Positions 9,918 through 20,209 of a stretch of DNA of 64,000 nt are shown in pieces (positions within the stretch are counted from its first letter, which is position 1; every line of letters starts with the position of its first letter). The DNA is taken from positions 1,302,001-1,366,000 of the forward strand of contig CP025326.1 of NCBI GenBank assembly GCA_004014935.1, given 5' to 3'. The stretch is from Saccharomycopsis malanga (taxonomy: Eukaryota; Ascomycota; Saccharomycetes; Ascoideales; Saccharomycopsidaceae). The translations under genes were made by a program, and so were the position numbers. The notes below the pieces were generated by a model. The model saw only the letters and a program-made list of their open reading frames with translations, had not been told where the DNA came from and did no database searches.

Positions 9918-10353
9918 TTTGGTGTAATGTAATGCCGTTTATATGTGCTTATCACAGTAATCAATAGACATACTCTTCAAGACCATTGACTTGCCACTCT
10001 TGACCAGTCTGAAAAATTTGTTCGCGCACGGGCTGCGTAACGATAAGTGGTATAACCTTATATATGGACTGTATTTTAGGTTATTTCAAGTATTTAAAGC
10101 ATTTTGGTATAAAACAGTAGTTTCACAAGGTTATGTAGAGCTTGTCTGAGGCTAGTTTCCATATTTAAGATATTTGATAGTGCAATTAGTGAAGGTGTTG
10201 AAGAAAAAAAGTAAAAGTGTTGGATTACAAGTACTGTATATCAAGTACAATAAAACTTTCAAGCCTTTTTGATAAGAGCGAGGGAATATGTTAAAATAAA
10301 AAAATCTAGTAAAACGAATAAATAGTAATGAATTGTAGACATGAATATCAACG
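9918..10353. other. TOM7 upstream / TOK1 downstream gap
   Basis: This 436-bp AT-rich gap should hold the TOM7 promoter and the TOK1 3' end. I see no gene or clear regulatory motif. Confidence 0.5.
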
Positions 10354-13041
10354 TCAGGTTGAGGAATTTGTATGTTCTTGGGTGTATCGTTGTTTGATGA
10401 GCTCAATACAATCGTTATAATGACGAACGTGAGAACGAAGAAGCTCGTTCATTTTCAAATCAAGAACTCTTATGTAACGGTACAAAAAGTAATTGTCTTC
10501 GTCCAAAGGATACTTTAATGGTGAGTTTTCGCTGATCCAAAACATTTTATATTCAGCTTCGTTGAGAAACTGCTCTGCCTTTTGTGTTTCAGAGAGCTCA
10601 GCTTGAACTTGCTCAGCTTTTCCTTGTGCTTTAGGTTTTTCACGTAAATCCGTAGCATCACCTGTACTGTATATGAGCTTTACCAAATGGCTCCAGTCTT
10701 TGTAAGGATGGCTGATTTTCTTAAAGTTCTTGGATCCCGAGTTTTTAGTAATCAAAATCAGCTTAATACTGTCTAAGATCTCAATGAGCTCAAGCATATT
10801 TCTCTGATTTCTCAATATTTCTTTCAACACCCTGGCATTGGACTCGGTCAGAGCTGCCACATGCAAAGACGCGTGCAATGGCACCTTATTCTCTAACACT
10901 TTAGGAACATTAACGTTAGATTCTTTCAAGATGTTAATGTTTTCACCAACAGATGAGAATTCAGTAGGCTTTCCAACCAAAGACTTGGCAACTTCTGCTT
11001 CATTGTTCATAACAGATTGCAATCTAGTACTCACTGCGGACAAGTCATCAAGAACGCGAAGAGAGCTTTGATTATAAAATCCAGGGGCATCGGTTGCGTC
11101 AAGACTAACAGTCGAGCTTACCGACAATGCCAGTTCCAAATCATCTAATGTTGCTCGACTGTTTTTGAAAGCACTCGAGAAGTATTTAATAAAGTCCGCC
11201 GCAAAGACATAATTCATGATTTTGTCAGAGTAATCTACACATATGATAAATAACGTATCCCCAATATTAGAAATTAGTATGGTGTTCAAAGGAACAGCAC
11301 CAAGAGCCCAACAAACAAAAAAAGCTCTAGCGAAGGCATTTTTTGGCGATGGCGCTCCATACCCAATTGTAAGCAAACAAAGAAAACAAAAGTAAGCACT
11401 ATCAAAATAGGACCATCCTTCCATAAACTTAAAAGCCACGGCTCCTATAAGCCAGAATGAAATGAAAACACTCAAAGTGACAAGCAAAGACAAGAACCGT
11501 TGGTAATTGCTGGACCGTCTTCGTATAACCTCCATTATTTTGAACAGATATTCGTCAGAAATGTCTTCAAGCTTTACTGACTGGTTTTTTCGACGACGAC
11601 GTCTTCTTATTCGAGAAGGGCTTTTTTGAGCTTGGCCAGACAGGCCGTCATAATCATATACATCGTTCTCATCATCATTGTTACTACCTTTGGTCTGATC
11701 TTTGTTACTTTGATCTATTTGGGGATCTTGGTTTTCACTAGTTTCTTCATTAGTACCTTCTTCAACATCTTGATCATCCTCTTCTTTAATGTCATCGTTC
11801 AAATTCTGTTTGCGATAGTTTTCTTCAAAGATTTTTTTGTACTTGTTGTACAACTTTTCTCTTCTTTTCTCTACATGACTCCAGAACAATATAGGCTCAT
11901 TATTACTTAGTACCATTTGCCGTACTGTGGCAACAATAAGACCCAAAATCAAAAGACCTATCAAGGCATAAACCAAAACAAACGCTTTCGCCCCATTACT
12001 TTCAGGAACAATATCTCCTAATCCGACGGTGGTGACGCTGACAACACAGAAATATAACGAGGTGCCATAATTAATGGAATTCAAACGAGTAAAGGCTGCG
12101 GCACCTATACTTAGCCAGGTTGCAAACGATAACGTATGAAAAATCAAGCCACGTTGGGCAGTGTCCAAATTGAATTTATTAGAATACTTGTCCATCAAGT
12201 AGCCAATAAGATTACATAAGAGAAGGAAGGAATTGACAAAATATAAATACGCCGTCAATATAGCGTAATAATAACCTTCAGTAGGATGGTATTTTTCTCC
12301 ATCCTTGGGATTTTTGAATACGTAGACATGTTCGGCGACTATTATCGAAACTAATAGAATCGAAGCTATAAGCCAGCCTGTGATAGAGATCGTTTGGGCT
12401 ACTAAATAACTCAAATGTTGAGAAAAATTCATAATCAATGAAATGTCAGAAATGGTACCAAAGACAATACTGAATGAGTTGACTATGAGGACCCAAGGAG
12501 GATCATTCACGTAGTTGCCATCAGAGTCCATTTTCCAACGGTCCACTAGTGCAGCTATGGATATCATATTGGCAAGAGGACCCAAACATGATGCTGCCAA
12601 AGGAAAATAGGACGAAAGAGCAAACCAAAATACAAAATATCGGTCAGTGGGCTTTACGTTCAAAGACACGGCCATATCTTTGTTCACACGTAAAATATGG
12701 CTAGGGATCTTATAATGGTGTGGTACTTCTTGTGGCCTGTTTTCCTGATGAGCATCATGCTCGACATTCATATTGTTATCATTGGAGAAAAACGATCCAG
12801 AGTCTGGCTCTTCAGTTGTCCCGTAACCAGTACTATATCGCTTCTTAGCTTCTTCAATATACTTTATTTGGTCATTCAAAGCCTTTGAGATATCGTTAAA
12901 CTTGGAGATCCTTCGTGAGTTGTGCTCATTAACGATATAATTGTTCCTATCTGTGGGCCGGTGTTCCGAGCCTTCTGGTACCAGTATCTTAACGTCGTCG
13001 TCATTCAAGACCCTGTTGCCTTTGGCAACACCCAGCAGCAT
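10354..13041 (-). CDS. TOK1: Outward-rectifying two-pore-domain potassium channel
   Basis: Tok1 is the fungal plasma-membrane K+ channel with eight membrane segments and two pore loops, which lets K+ out on depolarisation. The 895-aa product has a hydrophilic N-terminus (about 1-140) and six membrane segments. The first filter is TVGLGD (about residue 340). A charged cytosolic loop with an Arg-rich run follows, then the last two membrane segments flank the second filter TIGYGA. A long helical C-terminal tail ends the protein. The second filter is unusual: Ala563 replaces the Asp that normally follows GYG. The start at 13041 is the first ATG; the frame continues upstream only to a GTG. It runs in the same direction as PTP1. 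Confidence 0.94.
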   Translation of the reverse strand: MLLGVAKGNRVLNDDDVKILVPEGSEHRPTDRNNYIVNEHNSRRISKFNDISKALNDQIKYIEEAKKRYSTGYGTTEEPDSGSFFSNDNNMNVEHDAHQENRPQEVPHHYKIPSHILRVNKDMAVSLNVKPTDRYFVFWFALSSYFPLAASCLGPLANMISIAALVDRWKMDSDGNYVNDPPWVLIVNSFSIVFGTISDISLIMNFSQHLSYLVAQTISITGWLIASILLVSIIVAEHVYVFKNPKDGEKYHPTEGYYYAILTAYLYFVNSFLLLCNLIGYLMDKYSNKFNLDTAQRGLIFHTLSFATWLSIGAAAFTRLNSINYGTSLYFCVVSVTTVGLGDIVPESNGAKAFVLVYALIGLLILGLIVATVRQMVLSNNEPILFWSHVEKRREKLYNKYKKIFEENYRKQNLNDDIKEEDDQDVEEGTNEETSENQDPQIDQSNKDQTKGSNNDDENDVYDYDGLSGQAQKSPSRIRRRRRRKNQSVKLEDISDEYLFKIMEVIRRRSSNYQRFLSLLVTLSVFISFWLIGAVAFKFMEGWSYFDSAYFCFLCLLTIGYGAPSPKNAFARAFFVCWALGAVPLNTILISNIGDTLFIICVDYSDKIMNYVFAADFIKYFSSAFKNSRATLDDLELALSVSSTVSLDATDAPGFYNQSSLRVLDDLSAVSTRLQSVMNNEAEVAKSLVGKPTEFSSVGENINILKESNVNVPKVLENKVPLHASLHVAALTESNARVLKEILRNQRNMLELIEILDSIKLILITKNSGSKNFKKISHPYKDWSHLVKLIYSTGDATDLREKPKAQGKAEQVQAELSETQKAEQFLNEAEYKMFWISENSPLKYPLDEDNYFLYRYIRVLDLKMNELLRSHVRHYNDCIELIKQRYTQEHTNSST

Positions 13042-13875
13042 GCTAACTGTTCCCACTTGACACTGAACAATTTCTGAGGAATATCAAGATATTGGATGGT
13101 ATAATAATTCTAGAACCCCACGTTTTCCAAGCTCCTCGACAAGTTACGAACAGAATCGCAGTATATGATGGAGCTGGAACCAAACTATTTTGAATATGCG
13201 TCACCTATAGCATATCACAGTAATAACCTTCCATTCCTATTGAACAAGCTATAATATTTCAGGCTTTGTTTTAGGTATAACTTCATATCCGGTGCCTAAT
13301 CTGTGTATAAACACTCATTGAAAGGCTGAAAATCGCTGTCTTGGGACGCATGAAGATGCGTTTTCTTGCAGGGTGAGACATTGCCGAAGCCCTAACATTG
13401 ACCATTGGGCTTATATTACCCTTTATGGGCATCAATAAAGTGGTTATTGTTGAGCAGAAAAATCTCAAGGATATTAGTATTTCAAGAAGCATTAGTTTTA
13501 TTCAAGAGAATCGTAAAGGCACACTGAATGTGTGTTAAAAACAATTAGAAGTAAGTTCAAAGATGATGAGTTGAGGTTTGATGCGTCAGTAAATTAAACT
13601 ATAAGAGGAGAAATGGAGGAAACAGTTATGAAATGAAATTAAACAGGCAAAAAAAGTAATGATTTGTAGATAGTTTATAATCACGAAAAGTCATTAAATT
13701 ATTAAAAAAAATATATATTGAAATGATTTACAGCAGCTACATCTCAATCGCTACCAAATATCAAGAATCATAAATCGTTAAAGAAGAATTTATTAAAGGA
13801 AACATAGAGGAGATACATAAAAGGCAAAACAAGTAGCATTAGAAAGAAAAAAAAATAATAGAATAAAAGCATCAA
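13042..13875. other. PTP1-TOK1 tandem intergenic region
   Basis: This region should carry the TOK1 promoter and the PTP1 terminator. It contains a perfect 6-bp hairpin ACGCAT/ATGCGT with a GAAG loop followed by T4 (13345-13364). Only chance ORFs are seen. Confidence 0.45.
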
Positions 13876-15263
13876 TTACGCATCCTCTTCCAGCAAAGCT
13901 TTGACAATCTTGTCCTGGTAAACAAGCTCTGCTGTATCATAGGCAAAGAGAAACTGGGACTTGCTTTGCACCAGCATCATTCTTTGCGACCGCAATGAGT
14001 CAACAATCTGCTTTATTGGATCTGGTGTGTTATTCAAATCAGAAAGGTCTTCGCTGCTAGTAATCTTTTTGACTGGTTGAGTGAAAATAGAGCAGTAGTT
14101 TAATAAGTAATCCAATGTGATAAAAGTGCCAGATCTGCCGACGCCGGCGGAGCAATGTACATATAAAGGATTAGTATTATAGGCGTGATGTTTCTGAACA
14201 TTAGGATCGTTGTTGAGTTTCCAAGCGGATTGAGAAATTTCCAAGATGGTAGCGTATCCGTCTGGTTTGGAGAAATCGCCCCATTTGTCATAGTAAAAGT
14301 GGTGCACTATCTTTGGTTTGAAAGACTTTGCAATTTCACTATTCAGATCACTAAAGTGGGGAGACAACAAAAGCCTAGAATAGACGTAATCGCCATTGTC
14401 ATGGCGCGATTCAAGACTCAAGCTCAAAGAGCATTTGAATCCCTCATCATGTTGATCTTCTGTATGAAGCATGAATCCATCATAGTTAGTGCCGTCAGGC
14501 CAATATTTATAACATTTCTGAACACGGTTTTCCGTAACAGCCGTTACCATAACAATTACAATAGGCTTGTCTGCATCTGTGGGGTCAGACTCATTGTAAC
14601 ACATTTGCCAAAAATGAGGGACTGTGTTCTCGGTAGGGCCTTGAGTGGCAATATAGTAACGATTGTACGAAGATATTTCAGGAATAGAAAGCTTGATGTA
14701 CGATGCGTTTATATAGTCTGAAAAATCATTGGATCTTACAGGAAGTCTTACACGGTTCTTGTCCCATGGGAAAACATTAGTATACCTACTTCTACCTTGT
14801 TCGTAAGACTTGGCACTAGCATGCAAACTCCACGTAGACTTCTCGCCGAGCATTACAGCCTCATGAAGACGCTCGTCCTCCACTCTATTGATGGTATGGA
14901 ACGACTGAACAAGATCTATACGGGGTTAGTATATATTCCATTAACTTACTATATTTCTCTTTTCTAAAAAAACATACCTTTAGTAGTTTGCCGAAAATAC
15001 CAAGGAATATAGTACCGGTTGTGGCCTCCATGGCGGAGACCTTCTAGAAACTGCATCAAACTTCTCTTGCTTTCTTTGAATAGTTCTGGGGATTTCATAA
15101 GCTTGGAAGCTGGCGTGGAGGTGTTAATTTGCAATGGTTGTGCCTTGGCCGGCATATCTATTGACGACGATGACGAAGATGACAGTTCTTTGTCATTGCT
15201 TGGTTCTTGAAGACTACCTAACATATGAGGAATATTTGCCAAAGGGCTGAATGAATATTTCAT
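13876..15263 (-). CDS. PTP1: Protein tyrosine phosphatase Ptp1, spliced
   Basis: This is a classical phosphotyrosine-specific phosphatase. Exon 1 is 14978-15263 and exon 2 is 13876-14915. The junction falls inside a codon and restores PWYFRQTTKDL, which aligns with the start of S. cerevisiae Ptp1. The catalytic domain is complete: YINASYIKL, YYIATQGPT, FWQMCY, the W-x-D loop in DKWGDFSKPDGY, and the P-loop HCSAGVGRSGT with nucleophile Cys350. The last motif is RMMLVQSKSQF. At 441 aa it is longer than S. cerevisiae Ptp1 (335) because of an 80-residue Ser-rich N-terminal extension. The CUG codon in RMMLVQ sits at a Leu/Met position, which supports the standard code. A Cbf1-type site lies at 15575-15582. 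Confidence 0.95.
14916..14977 (-). other. Spliceosomal intron of PTP1
   Basis: The 62-nt intron has donor GTATGT, branch box TACTAAC and acceptor ATAG 9 nt after the branch box. It splits a codon after its first base, and splicing gives GAT (Asp). Confidence 0.95.
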
Positions 15264-15617
15264 GAACAGGGTCCCAAGACTTTCCAGCAGTATAACATGT
15301 GCGATGGCGCTGGAAAATGCTATGATTATATACTATATAGTTAGTATATAATATTGTAGGCGCAGCAAATGAACAGATAAGAGCCTGGAAAAGTGAGTGG
15401 ACTGGTCGATTCAATTAGATACAAAGAATACTAGTCGTTTGTAACAGATCACAGCACATACACCCTTGAATTGTAATGAGGATTACTTGATAAATTAGTG
15501 TTGATTATAGTTGGTTTCAGTTGCAAGGACACACTGGATCCATAGGAATGGTACATGCAGGAATATGCGAGGATCATGTGACGGTAGGTTTATGCTGGAA
15601 TATGTTGAGGTCACATT
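15264..15617. other. PTP1 upstream region
   Basis: This holds the promoter region of PTP1 (minus) and the leader of the candidate secreted ORF (plus). A minus-strand TACTAAC at 15340-15346 has no convincing donor. The only clear motif is the Cbf1-type octamer. Confidence 0.5.
15575..15582. promoter_or_regulatory. Cbf1-type site upstream of PTP1
   Basis: CATGTGAC (reverse complement GTCACATG) matches RTCACRTG and lies about 310 bp upstream of the PTP1 start. It is only 36 bp before the candidate secreted ORF. Confidence 0.4.
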
Positions 15618-15866
15618 ATGATTGCAGATAAACACCGTTGTATACTTTTATACGTACTGCTACTGCTCATATATGCAGGAAGATGTGTCTCGCAGCAATA
15701 CTTGCACATCCAAATGCGCCCTGGTTGTAAGGTGAAGAGTAAGTTGTCTTGTAAGAGCACCTATTACCGGAGTCCATCTCCGGCAATCGGACTGAGTGTT
15801 GGAACTTTCAACATAGAGAGGCGAAAGTGTTACGAATTATTGGACGTTTGCTTTCCTTTTAACTGA
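15618..15866 (+). CDS. Candidate small secreted cysteine-containing protein (82 aa)
   Basis: This is an ATG-to-stop frame of 82 codons. It begins with a textbook signal peptide: basic residues by position 7, a Leu-rich core at 8-20, and a short polar region with likely cleavage near residues 25-26. The mature part is about 56 residues and basic, with four cysteines at 37, 45, 71 and 78, enough for two disulfides. It matches no family I recognise. It uses CTG codons more than its neighbours do. It sits in the 1.2-kb gap between PTP1 and VHT1, divergent from PTP1. It could be a real secreted peptide, an upstream ORF, or chance. I make no functional claim. Confidence 0.4.
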   Translation: MIADKHRCILLYVLLLLIYAGRCVSQQYLHIQMRPGCKVKSKLSCKSTYYRSPSPAIGLSVGTFNIERRKCYELLDVCFPFN

Positions 15867-16497
15867 GCTTTGTTTTTCAGTAGAGCTTTCACCATAATGC
15901 TTCTCAATATACATATATATAATTCATAAAAGTTTCACTACTAACAGAAATGACTTACTAATCACTATTATCCAACCTACAATACCTTCCAATATCCATA
16001 CCTCAACCAACCTTATTATTAACATAACGCTGATCAAATGTGCAACTGCACATGTCATCGAGCAATCGCGCAGTTGTCATGTGCGCAAGGCCCTGCAGCA
16101 CTGCATTTTCGCTGTACTGTGGCTCACCGTCTCAACATGAGCCAATGGCTTACTTATCCGTGTTTCTTCGTCATTATTGGCCAATTGTTAGGGGTTTCGC
16201 TTTATTGTCTTAGCCGAATATTGCGAAATATATCTGTTTTGCTTACTATTCCATATTGGTATTGGCATTCTGCATGATGTTTCGTATTTTTCTGTATATT
16301 TATAAATCTTTTACTTTTTTCATGGACGTAAATGGACAACCATAAACTCTTTCAAACAAGCAAAACCATAGAGGAATTTTGATTTATTTTTTTTTTTATT
16401 ATTTTATTATAAATTGATCCAATTTCCTTATTCATATCTTTCCTAGGTCCTTTTTTACCACTTTATAATCTTTCATTATTTGCATCGACGGGTTGAA
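15867..16497. other. VHT1 upstream region
   Basis: This is the promoter region of the transporter. At 16040-16086 two copies of a CAACTGC plus CACATG composite face each other, one on each strand, and the right copy contains TCATGTGCGC. AT-rich sequence follows up to the ATG. A 79-codon ATG frame at 16038-16277 overlaps this repeat and is probably not a gene. Confidence 0.5.
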
Positions 16498-18303
16498 ATG
16501 GTGAAACTTCCTTGGTTCGTACCTCAAAAGCGTCAAATTGTCGACACCAACACGTACAACAAGTTCGTGGAGACGCTGGAGCTTGCTGAAAGCAGCAACG
16601 ATGAGTTGTCGACAAAGTCGTCGCTTTCTTTAGTCAAGCATGCCGAAGGTGATCAGGCGCTTTTGAAGACAGACGATGGTACATATATCAAGATCAAAGA
16701 GTTTCGTGATGAAGCTGATAGACCATGGTGGAAGTTTTTCGATGAATTTGAATATAGAGAAACAAGTGACAAAGCTGATAGTCATAAATGGTATCAATGG
16801 TTTGAGCCAGGCACTTCGCCAGCAGAGAAACGACTTATTTGGAAGTTGGATTTCTTGATTGCCTTTTATTCCTTCTTGGGATATTGGATCAAGTATGTTG
16901 ATAGCAGCAATTTGAATAATGCTTATGTCTCCAACATGAAGGAGGATTTGGGAATGAAAGGTGACGATTTGGTTGATACACAGGTGCTTTTCAATGTTGG
17001 TTCCATCATATTCCAGTTCCCAATGTTCTTTCTTCTTCCTCGGGTTCCGATCAACTATCTTGTGTTTGCCAATGAAGTTGCCTGGTCCTTATTCACTGTT
17101 GGTTTATATGATGTAAAGACCGTCAGTGGACTCAAGGCATTGCGTTTTTTCGTTGGTTCCTTTGAAGCTGCTTACTTTCCTTGTATCCATTACACTATGG
17201 CAAATTGGTATAAGGCATCTGAGATTTCCCGTAGAGGCGCTCTTTTCTATATGGGACAATTCCTCGGTGTTTTGACTTCTGGCTTGTTGCAAAGCGCTAC
17301 TTTCAAGAACTTGGACGGTGTGTATGGCTTGGCTGGTTGGAGATGGATGTTCTTGATCGATGGTGTCATTTCTGCTGTTGTCGGTGTCATTGGTTTGATG
17401 GTACTTCCAGGTACTCCATTCTCTTGTTATTCCATCTTTTTAACCGATGAAGAAATCTTGTTGGCTAGAAAAAGAATGTATGATAATGGTACTGATACCA
17501 GTTTCAATCCAAAGGGCCTCTTTGTTCTTGCTGACTGGAAAAAAGCCTTCTCAACCTGGCATGTCTACTTGTTGAGTATTATCCAAATGCAGGGATTCAA
17601 TACCAACAACACGTCTTCCGGTTCTTTTGCCTTGTGGCTCAAATCTCTCAAAAGATACGATATACCAAAAATCAACAACTTGACTGCTGGTCCACCAGCT
17701 GTCGGTATGATATATATTCTTATAGTTTGTTTTGGTGCTGATTTGACAAAAAAACGTTTTGGTTTCATTGCTCTTTCTTTTGTCATGAATTTCATTGCCA
17801 ATACTATACTTGCCATTTGGAATGTTCCTGAAAGTGCAAAATGGTTTGCATTCTTCTCTTCCTATTGGTCTTGGTCTCAGTCGTCTGTCTTCAATCCAAT
17901 GATTTCAGATTTCTTCAGAAAAGACAACAATGTGCGTGCCATTGCTTGGATGGCACAGTATACTATGGGTGTCCAGTCAACAGCCTGGATGTCTAAGCTT
18001 CAATGGCCTACAGTTGACGCCCCACGTTTCCCAGTGGGTTTTGCTACTTGTGCAGCCTATAGTATGGGCTTTAATCTCTTTCTCTGTTTGGCTTACTACT
18101 TGTACAAAAGAGATGAAAGAAGAGACGCTTTGGATAATGGTATTTACGTTTACAATAGTAAAAAAGATGGTGTTCCAGACTTTGTTCAAAAATACCAGTC
18201 AACTATCAATGCAAACAAATCTGAACAAGCCAACTCTTTTGATGATACAAAGAAAGATAGTGTTACTGTAAACAATAGATTGGTTGAACAGGGCTCTACT
18301 TAA
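16498..18303 (+). CDS. VHT1: Biotin (vitamin H) transporter-like MFS permease
   Basis: This belongs to the anion:cation symporter branch of the major facilitator superfamily (the Dal5/Fen2/Vht1 group). The nearest relative I recognise is the plasma-membrane H+-biotin symporter Vht1. Shared features are an N-terminal REDEADRPWWKFFDEFEYR-like segment, NAYVSNMKEDLGMKG after the first membrane segment, GLAGWRWMFLIDG, FLTDEEI, and the C-terminal YKRDERRDALDNGIYVY block. Twelve membrane segments are apparent in 602 aa (Vht1 is 593). The start is the first ATG at 16498; the frame extends a few codons upstream without an ATG. Biotin specificity is inferred from similarity; another vitamin or organic anion is possible. 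Confidence 0.85.
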   Translation: MVKLPWFVPQKRQIVDTNTYNKFVETLELAESSNDELSTKSSLSLVKHAEGDQALLKTDDGTYIKIKEFRDEADRPWWKFFDEFEYRETSDKADSHKWYQWFEPGTSPAEKRLIWKLDFLIAFYSFLGYWIKYVDSSNLNNAYVSNMKEDLGMKGDDLVDTQVLFNVGSIIFQFPMFFLLPRVPINYLVFANEVAWSLFTVGLYDVKTVSGLKALRFFVGSFEAAYFPCIHYTMANWYKASEISRRGALFYMGQFLGVLTSGLLQSATFKNLDGVYGLAGWRWMFLIDGVISAVVGVIGLMVLPGTPFSCYSIFLTDEEILLARKRMYDNGTDTSFNPKGLFVLADWKKAFSTWHVYLLSIIQMQGFNTNNTSSGSFALWLKSLKRYDIPKINNLTAGPPAVGMIYILIVCFGADLTKKRFGFIALSFVMNFIANTILAIWNVPESAKWFAFFSSYWSWSQSSVFNPMISDFFRKDNNVRAIAWMAQYTMGVQSTAWMSKLQWPTVDAPRFPVGFATCAAYSMGFNLFLCLAYYLYKRDERRDALDNGIYVYNSKKDGVPDFVQKYQSTINANKSEQANSFDDTKKDSVTVNNRLVEQGST

Positions 18304-20209
18304 ATTGGCATTATTAGCTTATACATTTGATGATTTTTGTTTCTACTTTTTTTTCGCTTTCCAATAGAACGACTTGATGCTTTTTGTTTTATTTTACATT
18401 TAAAGAGTGATATATTTGGTTTCTTCAACTTCTTACCTTTTATTTATTCTTAATTCTTTCTGAAATGAATATTCTTTTTGCTTTAACATTTTGGTAAATA
18501 ACTCGAGCTATCAAAATTTGGCGTTTTGTGTGAACATTTCTTGCCGAGTAAACTAGGTAGTTGTAGCACTTTGTCCTTCATTTTGAAGTATCTGCTGCCG
18601 ACATTTCTAGTATTCTTATGTCTCCAGTTTTTATTTATTTTACTATTGGTTTGAAGTTGAAATGTTACTTTCTTGTATCACGATTATGTAATGTTTTTTT
18701 GTATAATCCAGAAATCAATTTTTATTGTGTTGTAAAACAGATTTCATCTTTCAGAGAAAATGATTTAAAGATTTTGCCAGGTCACTGTATATTATTATAT
18801 GTATTTTTTGCTGTTACTGATGAGTAACTCCTTTGATTTTTTAAATCTATTTTATCCCCTCTTGTTTTTGAGGTCTAGCAAAATTTACAGATATTATATA
18901 TTTACAGATATTTTTAATAAGTCGTAAAATGTTTTTACTTAGAGAGAGTATCGAATGCTTTACTGACCTTACGCGGTGGTTCGTTGAAATCATATAATGG
19001 CTCTCCTTTCACTTAAGTATTTATCGAATAAATTAATTGCATCATTAGTTATAGGAAGTCTGTCAATTGTTTAATATTTGTTATTTCCTATAGAAGTGGA
19101 AGCGCGGACTTTCAAGTAATTTACAAGTACCTTATTATTTGAACCTCAGTTTTTTCTTCTCAGTACCTGTTTTTTCATGAAATTCCGTACTACGAATTCT
19201 TTTGCTATTTTTGATAATAGATTATTATATTATCAAAGAAAAAGCCTTTTAGTACCCTTAGAAGCGTAGAAGTGTCTATTTTTTGGTTAATTACAGAAAA
19301 TTGTTCCAATCAAACTCCATACTTTTTACTATTATGACTCGTGGTGCTTCACCTTGCAATAAAAGCAGGCTGCAGCTGTTATTCAGCAGACGGAACAATC
19401 TATTCTTCGTATGTTTGCTCCATAGTCATTGAGGATTTTCTGATCAATCTTGAATGCAAAATCGCCTTACGCTTCGCTATCTACTATGATTCTGCTATAT
19501 ATTATTCTGGATCCATTAGGTCATGGCCAATACCAAGTCTCTGTCTCGCTTCTGCAGCATATGCCTTTCGTTTTCACATTTTTACACTTTCATATATGAC
19601 CACCACCTACAGCCTAGTTACTATATATACATTCTTACTACAATTGAAGCTCAGCACCAGATCTTGTACATTTACTCAAATTAAATACACAAATCATACA
19701 GCTGCTTCTTCTTCCTAATATCCATTCTTTTCCGATTAATTTGAATACCCACACGCTTATTCCTTTCTTCACAAATAATTTGTCTCTCTAATCTTAACAC
19801 CCTATATCGATCCACCCTTCTTTTCGCTCCTCGCTTATCAATGTTATGTGCCCCGTCAGACATATATATTACCCTCCATATACCGCATACATGCAGAATT
19901 ATGCACTACTATGCATTACCCTCATGAATTGAACTTTAATAACTAGCTTTCAGTAGGACGCATGCGGTGCGTCTGAATTAAGCTGCATTTTCTTCGTCTT
20001 TAATTTTCTGATTTTTTTTCTATTTTTTATATAATCGTTTTCAGCATTTTTCTGGCCAGTCCCAATTTTGATTATTTTGATGACTTGTCGCCACTCCTTT
20101 ATACATTGGAGCCATACTTGTTCGACACGAGCCGACACTGCAGCCAATCCATCGGTCTTCGATTAGACTGTTCAATACAATCTCCAGATTCCAGAACTGA
20201 TTTTTCAAC
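18304..20209. other. VHT1-ITC1 intergenic region
   Basis: About 1.9 kb of AT-rich sequence has no convincing gene. A GTG-started frame of 125 codons at 19341-19718 and a 60-codon minus-strand ATG frame at 19681-19863 look like chance. Two hairpins stand out: TTTGATAAT/ATTATCAAA (19211-19219/19229-19237) and GACGCA/TGCGTC (19957-19962/19968-19973). The second lies about 240 bp upstream of ITC1. Confidence 0.5.

Noticed and set aside
15340-15346. Second intron upstream of PTP1 (minus-strand TACTAAC)
   Set aside because: No donor site was found and the exon 1 ATG already gives a complete protein.
16038-16277. 79-codon ATG ORF with a hydrophobic stretch
   Set aside because: Overlaps the inverted promoter repeat upstream of VHT1 and has no recognisable domain.
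19341-19718. 125-codon plus-strand frame
   Set aside because: Starts at GTG, not ATG, and has no recognisable domain.
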